Shown here: one piece after another, positions 1 to 4,744 of the stretch
How the letters are laid out: every line of letters begins with the position of its first letter
Position numbering within the stretch: the first letter of the stretch is position 1
Source of the DNA: Chloroflexota bacterium
GTDB taxonomy: Bacteria; Chloroflexota; Anaerolineae; CG2-30-64-16
Assembly: GCA_029555885.1 (NCBI GenBank)
Contig: JAKPQT010000557.1
Location: 1-8,010 of the forward strand
Direction of reading: 5' to 3'
Length of the DNA stretch: 8,010 bases
The notes under the pieces: model-generated
Databases searched by the model: none
Told to the model about the DNA's origin: nothing
What the model saw: the letters and a program-made list of their open reading frames with translations, nothing else
Program-made: the position numbers and the translations under genes

Positions 1-1
1 C

Positions 2-201
2 CTGATCAACTCACTGCCGCGGTTCGGCGACAAGGCCATGCGCGTGGGTGTGCCCGGCGCGCCGCCTTCGCTGGCAAACCTCCCCAGCGGCTGCCCCTTC
101 CACCCGCGCTGTCCGCACGCCTGGGAGCGGTGCGTGGCAGAGATGCCGCCGCAGCGCCACGTCGCGCTCGACCACAAGGTTGCCTGCTGGCTGGCCGGAG
201 A

Positions 202-205
<4 letters not shown>
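2..205 (+). CDS. Oligopeptide-type ABC transporter ATP-binding protein, C-terminal end (OppD/DppD-like, partial)
   Basis: The window opens inside this gene; only the last 67 codons are present, ending at TGA. No Walker or signature motif is left, so the call rests on the tail. It reads as the C-terminal oligopeptide/dipeptide extension of OppD/DppD ATPases: a Pro-rich stretch, then a GCPFHPRC motif with four cysteines (visible residues 31, 37, 44, 62; spacing C-x5-C-x6-C-x17-C). In some characterised OppD/DppD proteins these cysteines bind a [4Fe-4S] cluster. In this family the protein powers uptake of peptides, or in some lineages oligosaccharides, at the inner face of the membrane. Its TGA overlaps the ATG of the next ATPase (ATGA), so the two are translationally coupled and probably form the heterodimeric ATPase pair of one importer. 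The permeases and binding protein must lie to the left of the window. Confidence 0.85.
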
Positions 206-1161
<956 letters not shown>

Positions 1162-1162
1162 C

Positions 1163-1204
1163 GGATTGAAGATTGCAGATTGAGGATTGAGGGTTGCGGG
1201 TTAA
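1163..1204. repeat. Six degenerate tandem heptamers (RGATTGM type)
   Basis: Directly after the ATPase stop codon, the sequence can be cut into six 7-base units: GGATTGA, AGATTGC, AGATTGA, GGATTGA, GGGTTGC, GGGTTAA. The common core is GATTG. A weaker relative with the same GATTG/GGTTG core lies near 2336-2370, in the gap downstream of the globin-Rieske gene. Heptameric intergenic tandem repeats are known in cyanobacteria and other bacteria; no function is assigned here. The last two units drift from GATTG to GGTTG. Confidence 0.7.
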
Positions 1205-1210
1205 GCCGGA

Positions 1211-1263
1211 GCGCGCATGCTGCGGGACCGATGCCACAAGGCACGGTCCCGCAGCATGCGCGC
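1211..1263. repeat. Perfect 20-bp inverted repeat (intergenic hairpin)
   Basis: The left arm GCGCGCATGCTGCGGGACCG (1211-1230) is the exact reverse complement of 1244-1263. Inside, TGCC (1232-1235) pairs with GGCA (1240-1243) around an ACAA loop, leaving one bulged A at 1231. The total is 24 base pairs, unusually long and perfect. It lies between two convergent genes (the ABC ATPase ending at 1161 and the UroD-family gene ending at 1309), where a two-way terminator would be expected. No T-tract follows either arm, so a classical intrinsic terminator is not supported. A REP-like dispersed palindrome that also blocks read-through is the simpler reading. Confidence 0.85.
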
Positions 1264-1308
1264 AGGGATCCGGTGCAGCAGCATTACAAACAAGCAACCG
1301 AGAACGAC

Positions 1309-2238
1309 TCAGTTGCCGTGCGCCACAGCGATGGCTGCGGCCAGATTGTCCCATGATGTATCGCCGGGCACAGTGCAGTCCGCGGCCAGGATGAAGCGGT
1401 CCGGCGCGTCCGCGAGGACTGCCTGCGCCGCGCGGCGGACTTCCGCGGACGTGCCCGTCGCCAGGATGCCCTTGCGTTCAAGCCCGCCCATGAACGGCCG
1501 GCCGAACAGCGCGGCAGCCTCTCTCGGCGTCATGTGCCGGCCGCCTACCTCCAGGCTGCAATTGACGATGTGGCCCGGATAATCGAGGAAGGGGGTCAGG
1601 TCGTCATAGGAACCTTCGTAGTCGCAGATGTGCAGGATGCTGAACCGACACGAGGCCAGCTCGTCCCACACGGCCAGGTCGGTCGGCTTGATCAGCTTCT
1701 CGAACACGCCCGAACCGCCGAAGCGGAAGGCCTCCCCGCCCTGCGTTGAGGCGTAAAAGCCATCCACCCCCGCCCGCTTGCACGCGCGCACGAGGGTCAG
1801 CACGTTCTCCGTGCTGATCTCAAGGCCCTTCACGGCCTGGGCGGGGTGCTCGCGCAGGTGCTTGTGCAGCACGTCCGCGCCTGCCAGGTGCCGCGCCCAC
1901 ATGAAGGGCGAGTAGAGCGTCAGGACGACCAGCGCCTCGCGGCCCGCGGCCTCCACCAGCCCGCGTACGACATTGACGGTCGGCGCGAAGTCCTCCTCGG
2001 TCAGCCGCGGGGCCCGCGCCCAATCTGCGGGCGAGGCGATGGGATAGGCGCTCATCCCCTGCTCGTACTGAATCTTGACGAAGTCCATGCCTGTATGGCG
2101 GAAGAACTGGAGATGGCGGTCGATGGCCGCCTGGCCCATGTGATACTCAGGGCCGAAGTGCAGGAAGAAGGCGGCGGGGGTATAGCCGGCAGGCGCGCGG
2201 CCCTCAATCAGGTCTAGCATCAGCTCACGCTTGTTCAA
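1309..2238 (-). CDS. Uroporphyrinogen decarboxylase-family protein, MtaA-like putative methyltransferase
   Basis: A 309-residue protein of the UroD/MtaA TIM-barrel superfamily. Recognisable parts are the N-terminus MNKRELMLDLIEGR, the GGLERKGILATGT segment (251-263) and the C-terminal FILAADCTVPGDTSWDN (282-298). The N-terminal Arg-rich substrate motif of haem-pathway HemE (RPxWxMRQAGR) is absent, so haem synthesis is unlikely. Instead H203-x-C205 and C288 match the order and approximate spacing of the zinc ligands of methylcobamide:CoM methyltransferases (MtaA/MtbA), where zinc activates a thiol for methyl transfer. This points to methyl transfer between a corrinoid and a thiol or similar acceptor, but the substrate is unknown and no corrinoid protein is nearby. 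The start is TTG 2238: AGGAG lies 7 bases upstream, while the in-frame ATG at 2220 has no SD and would remove conserved N-terminal residues. It is transcribed towards the ABC operon. Confidence 0.87.
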   Translation of the reverse strand: MNKRELMLDLIEGRAPAGYTPAAFFLHFGPEYHMGQAAIDRHLQFFRHTGMDFVKIQYEQGMSAYPIASPADWARAPRLTEEDFAPTVNVVRGLVEAAGREALVVLTLYSPFMWARHLAGADVLHKHLREHPAQAVKGLEISTENVLTLVRACKRAGVDGFYASTQGGEAFRFGGSGVFEKLIKPTDLAVWDELASCRFSILHICDYEGSYDDLTPFLDYPGHIVNCSLEVGGRHMTPREAAALFGRPFMGGLERKGILATGTSAEVRRAAQAVLADAPDRFILAADCTVPGDTSWDNLAAAIAVAHGN

Positions 2239-2254
2239 GGTATAGCTCCTCTCG

Positions 2255-2272
2255 GCCCGTAATGCAACGGGC
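2255..2272 (-). promoter_or_regulatory. Leader hairpin just upstream of the UroD-family SD
   Basis: GCCCGT-N6-ACGGGC forms a 6-bp stem in the predicted 5' leader of the UroD-family mRNA. It ends about 5 bases before the AGGAG ribosome site. It could influence initiation, but a stem this short in GC-rich DNA may be chance. Confidence 0.35.
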
Positions 2273-2284
2273 GATGCAGTTTGT

Positions 2285-2324
2285 CCGCAGTATACCGCAG
2301 CCCGCCGGATGGCGTCTACTGCGG
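2285..2324 (-). promoter_or_regulatory. Predicted sigma70-type promoter of the UroD-family gene, flanked by an inverted repeat
   Basis: On the minus strand a good -10, TATACT, lies at 2294-2289. A 4/6 match to the -35, TAGACG, lies at 2318-2313, with an 18-base spacer. Transcription would begin near 2282, giving a leader of about 44 bases before TTG 2238. An 8-bp inverted repeat, CCGCAGTA (2285-2292) and TACTGCGG (2317-2324), has one arm on the -10 and the other on the -35, with arm centres about 32 bases (three helical turns) apart. That is a plausible operator layout. The hexamers are seen directly; promoter activity and regulation are inferred. Confidence 0.5.
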
Positions 2325-2381
2325 GCAGGCGCGGGCGATTGTGGGCTGAGGATTGGAAGGTTGAAGGTTACCTGGGGTGGC

Positions 2382-3734
2382 TCACGCCGGACCCGGCTCC
2401 ACGCGGCCCAGGTCGCCCTCGATCACAACGCGGTAGGTCCGTAACGAGTCCGTGGCCGGGCCGTCCAGCACCGCACCGGTGATGACATCGAAGCGCGAGG
2501 CGTGCCAGGGACAGATAATGCACGACCCGTCGAGTTCTCCCTCGCTGAGCGGCCCGTCGGCATGGGTGCACGCATCCTGCACCGCGTAGAAATGGCCGGC
2601 GACGTTGCAGACGGCCACGGCCTGTCCCGCCACCTCGACCCGCCTGACCTGCCCCGGCTGCAAGTCTGCAACGCGGAACTGGTCCGGCCCGATATCGACC
2701 GCGCGGGCGGCGCGCGCGGCGACACCGAACAGGCCCTCCAGGGAGACGTCCGGCTGCTCGCGACGATAGACAGGAACCCGCAGGGTCACGCGGCCGTCGC
2801 GCACCGTGACTGGATAGGTGGGGAGGGCCGTCGAGCGGTCCAGCAGCATCTGGCCGGTCGGCAGGTCGTACTGGTAGCCATGCCAGGGGCAGGTTAGCGT
2901 GCTGCCCGCCAGTTCGCCGGTACAGACCGGTCCGCCGCGATGCAGACAGCTATTCTGCAGCGCATACCACTGTCCGTTGCGGCGGAACACGCCGATGGAC
3001 AGGCCCTCAGCGTCAACGATCTTGCGCGCCCCTTCAGGGATCTCATCGACCGTGCCGACGTAGACCTCGCGATACTCGACCGAACCCCCGATGCCCAGGC
3101 CTTTCTCGTAGATTTCTACCGCAAGGTCGTGTACGGGCTCCTCGGTGATGTCCTCGGCAGGCAAGTAGGACTCCGGCTCGCGGCCTTCACCGTACGGCCG
3201 CGAGAGAAGCTCGAGCAACACCATGAGCAGGGCGTGCCACGCAGCCAGGCTGCGCGCCTCGAGGTCGGGGTCCTGGTCGTGCAGCTCCGCGGCCAGCGCG
3301 GCGGCCACCTGCCCGCCCACGAAGCCGATCATGCCTAGGACGTAACGCTCCGGGATGTAGATCTTGGGATCCGCGCCGAGCGAGGTATGCGCGCGGCCCA
3401 CATAGTCCACGAAACGCGCGTAATCCTCGTCGTACTGGCCGGACGCGGTGCGCCGCCAGAAGCTGACCTGGTGCTGCATCCGGAGCTCCAGGTAGTCCTG
3501 GTCCAGCGTACCGTCGGCTTTCAGAAAGTGCTTGCGGGTGGCAGGAAAGCTGAGCAACTGCGCATAGAACTCACCCACGATGCGGGGGATGTGCTTTTCG
3601 ATGATAAGGCGTGTCCCGCGGACAGTCTCGGCATGTGCGTCCGTGAAGCCGACAAAATCGGCCATAAAGCGAAAGTAGCGGCCCGCGTCCGCCGCACCGC
3701 GCTTGAAGCGTTCCTGGGTGGACAGTTCGGTCAT
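2382..3734 (-). CDS. Globin-sensor/protoglobin-like domain fused to two Rieske [2Fe-2S] domains
   Basis: A 450-residue soluble protein with no signal peptide or membrane segment visible. Residues about 20-175 resemble the protoglobin/globin-coupled-sensor fold: EFYAQLL (55-61, possible distal Tyr57), then VGRAHTSLG with H116 as likely proximal haem ligand, followed by the family-typical PERYVLG segment. Residues about 223-322 form a first Rieske domain (C263-x-H265, C282-x2-H285); about 352-445 form a second (C389-x-H391, C408-x2-H411). Both keep the same 16-residue gap between H and C and the CPWH motif, so both clusters should be intact. There is no NAD/flavin domain, so electrons must come from a separate partner. 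NO/O2 chemistry at haem fed by Fe-S centres, or redox-gated sensing, are possible roles. The start is taken at ATG 3734 (GGAG 11 bases upstream); a TTG ten codons earlier has no SD. It shares strand and a 143-base gap with the UroD-family gene, which appears to have its own promoter. Confidence 0.87.
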   Translation of the reverse strand: MTELSTQERFKRGAADAGRYFRFMADFVGFTDAHAETVRGTRLIIEKHIPRIVGEFYAQLLSFPATRKHFLKADGTLDQDYLELRMQHQVSFWRRTASGQYDEDYARFVDYVGRAHTSLGADPKIYIPERYVLGMIGFVGGQVAAALAAELHDQDPDLEARSLAAWHALLMVLLELLSRPYGEGREPESYLPAEDITEEPVHDLAVEIYEKGLGIGGSVEYREVYVGTVDEIPEGARKIVDAEGLSIGVFRRNGQWYALQNSCLHRGGPVCTGELAGSTLTCPWHGYQYDLPTGQMLLDRSTALPTYPVTVRDGRVTLRVPVYRREQPDVSLEGLFGVAARAARAVDIGPDQFRVADLQPGQVRRVEVAGQAVAVCNVAGHFYAVQDACTHADGPLSEGELDGSCIICPWHASRFDVITGAVLDGPATDSLRTYRVVIEGDLGRVEPGPA

Positions 3735-3809
3735 GGCGAGGATGTCTCCAATCCGGTATTGCAACTTGGCTGGATAAATTCGACGTATATCACAGCGCGG
3801 AGCGGAACG

Positions 3810-3827
3810 ACGTGGGTAAGCTCACGT
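3810..3827. promoter_or_regulatory. Inverted repeat ACGTG-N8-CACGT upstream of the globin-Rieske gene
   Basis: A 5-bp inverted repeat (3810-3814 and 3823-3827) lies about 75-95 bases upstream of ATG 3734, in the gap between that gene and the methyltransferase remnant. This is a reasonable operator position. No convincing -35/-10 pair was found with it, and short inverted repeats are frequent here, so this is only a candidate. Confidence 0.25.
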
Positions 3828-3859
3828 TTGGCGCGCTATCGGGTTTTGGTAGTCACCGT

Positions 3860-4030
3860 TTACCCAGATTTACCAGCGGCAAAGAGGGTGCGCTTGAACG
3901 GGTAGAATACGGGGCCATCCCCGTAGAGTGCGACGAGGCGGGTCCGATAGGCTGCCAGGAATTGATCCTTGAGCCGGGGTGCCAGGCGTTCGAAGTAGGG
4001 CACCGGGGCCGTGCCTGAGGTCCAGTCGGC
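3860..4030 (-). pseudogene. C-terminal remnant of a class I SAM-dependent methyltransferase
   Basis: The last about 55 codons before the TAA at 3860-3862 read DWTSGT, then PYFERL, DQFLAAYRTRL and GPVFYPFKRTLF. This matches, in order, the C-terminal end of trans-aconitate-methyltransferase-like class I enzymes (W-x-x-GT, PYxxRL, FLxxYRxRL, FYPFKR or FPFRR). The AdoMet-binding Rossmann core, which should precede it by about 200 residues, is absent. Upstream of the DW pair the frame stays open to 4222 but runs through a palindrome and a 17-bp tandem repeat, without family similarity. The gene therefore looks truncated at its 5' side, with the break at the palindrome starting at 4028. No start codon or SD belongs to the fragment. 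The family call is from remembered motifs and is moderate; decay is well supported if the call holds. Confidence 0.5.
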
Positions 4031-4049
4031 CAGAGCGGACGCTCTGGCC
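4028..4049. repeat. 9-bp palindrome at the methyltransferase breakpoint
   Basis: GGCCAGAGC (4028-4036) and GCTCTGGCC (4041-4049) form a perfect 9-bp stem with a GGAC loop. The element sits exactly where similarity of the truncated methyltransferase ends, which suggests insertion of a palindromic element or a deletion that ended at it. There is no T-tract, so it is not an obvious intrinsic terminator. Confidence 0.7.
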
Positions 4050-4090
4050 AATACGTGGCAGGGTTCTTCGTTCCGCTCGTAATCACAGAA

Positions 4091-4127
4091 GATGCGTCGT
4101 CGCGAAAGATGCGTCATCGCGGAAGAT
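4091..4127. repeat. 17-bp tandem repeat, two copies plus a start of a third
   Basis: GATGCGTCGTCGCGAAA (4091-4107) is followed at once by GATGCGTCATCGCGGAA (4108-4124), which differs at two bases, and then GAT. It lies between the methyltransferase remnant and the small plus-strand ORF. Its last bases supply the weak GGAAG ribosome site of that ORF, which makes the ORF's start uncertain. Confidence 0.65.
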
Positions 4128-4129
4128 AA

Positions 4130-4456
4130 ATGAGCCAATCCGCTTCGAGTGTCCCTCCTCTCGATTCGGGGCTCGCCGGTCAATGCGGGCCGGCAAGAGT
4201 GCGCGTCGTGGACGTGCTGCACCGAGCGTTCCCCCTGCGCCCACAGTGCGACCGCGAGGGGCTGGCCCGCTTCCTGGCGGAGGCTGCGGCCGGCCGGGAT
4301 GAGCAGGTGCAGCTGGTCAGCCAGACGCTGGTTGACATCCTGCCGGCGGATGACGGCGAGCGCTGGCTGTTGGAGGGGTTCCTCGCGGGGCGCGAGTCGC
4401 TGCCGGAGGCGCCGCCGTGCGACGCCCTCCGCTCAGGATGCCCCGACGCCTCATGA
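4130..4456 (+). CDS. Small hypothetical protein
   Basis: A 108-residue ORF that I do not recognise. From about residue 24 on, the third codon positions are strongly G/C and the composition is protein-like: VRVVDVLHRAF, GLARFLAEAAAGRDEQVQLVSQ and RWLLEGFLAG suggest a compact helical, acidic, soluble protein without membrane segments. The first about 23 residues look less coding-like, and the ATG at 4130 abuts a tandem repeat with only a weak GGAAG before it. GTG codons at 4199, 4208 or 4214 are alternative starts. It points the same way as the formate dehydrogenase operon, but about 290 bases with a hairpin block and a new promoter separate them, so co-transcription is not implied. It could be a genuine short gene or the 3' end of a decayed one. 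Confidence 0.45.
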   Translation: MSQSASSVPPLDSGLAGQCGPARVRVVDVLHRAFPLRPQCDREGLARFLAEAAAGRDEQVQLVSQTLVDILPADDGERWLLEGFLAGRESLPEAPPCDALRSGCPDAS

Positions 4457-4493
4457 AGGTTAACAAATTAATCCAGCAACCTGTGCCGCCCAC

Positions 4494-4612
4494 GCCTGCG
4501 GTTGCAAACCGCAGTCTGATACAGGAAACCTGCTGAAGCAGGTTGGCCCAGCGAGGCTCGTAGCGTGCCTCGGCACGCTTGGCCTGGCAGCCTGCGGTTT
4601 GCAACCGCAGGC
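4494..4612. repeat. Composite palindromic block with 21-bp outer inverted repeats (REP/MITE-like)
   Basis: Four hairpins lie in series: 4496-4514 (CTGCGGTT around GCA), 4527-4544 (AACCTGCT/AGCAGGTT), 4562-4579 (AGCGTGCC around TC) and 4590-4612 (GCCTGCGGTT around TGC). In addition, the 21 bases at 4494-4514 are the exact reverse complement of 4592-4612, so the first and last hairpins are inverted copies of each other and can close the block as one long stem. The block has no coding potential of its own. It resembles dispersed palindromic elements mobilised in trans, but no target-site duplication could be identified. Confidence 0.8.
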
Positions 4613-4706
4613 GCAAACGCCGGCAGCGCGATCCCGTTACTCGATTGTTTCGTAAATCTCCATAAGCGTCGACTACCAACCTTGCGACCGCGGATGCCAG
4701 TTCGCC

Positions 4707-4735
4707 TTGACAGCCTCCGTACCCTAAGTTACGAT
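4707..4735 (+). promoter_or_regulatory. Strong sigma70-type promoter of the formate dehydrogenase operon
   Basis: A perfect -35 TTGACA (4707-4712), a 17-base spacer and TACGAT (4730-4735, 4/6 match to TATAAT) form the best promoter seen in the window. The expected start site, about 7 bases past the -10, is near A4742, only three bases before ATG 4745. The transcript would be leaderless or nearly so, which fits the lack of any SD before that ATG. The elements are seen directly; the start site is inferred. Confidence 0.65.
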
Positions 4736-4744
4736 ATGGTCACC

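Noticed and set aside
130..201. Upstream extension of the second ABC ATPase to position 130 (343 residues)
   Set aside because: It overlaps the coding end of the first ATPase in another frame, and family similarity begins at ATG 202, which overlaps the upstream stop.
1211..1263. Classical intrinsic terminator
   Set aside because: The stem is very stable, but there is no T-tract after it on either strand.
1309..2238. HemE (uroporphyrinogen decarboxylase of haem synthesis)
   Set aside because: The N-terminal Arg substrate motif is absent and MtaA-like zinc residues are present; only superfamily membership is supported.
3735..3764. TTG start at 3764 for the globin-Rieske gene
   Set aside because: No SD lies before the TTG, whereas ATG 3734 has GGAG at usable distance; the ten extra residues have no globin similarity. 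A small doubt remains.
4494..4612. CRISPR array
   Set aside because: The repeats are inverted hairpins of different sequence, not direct repeats with regular unique spacers.
4565..4744. Extended start of the NuoE-NuoF fusion at GTG 4565
   Set aside because: This part reads through a palindromic repeat and a perfect -35 box, and its translation has no NuoE similarity.
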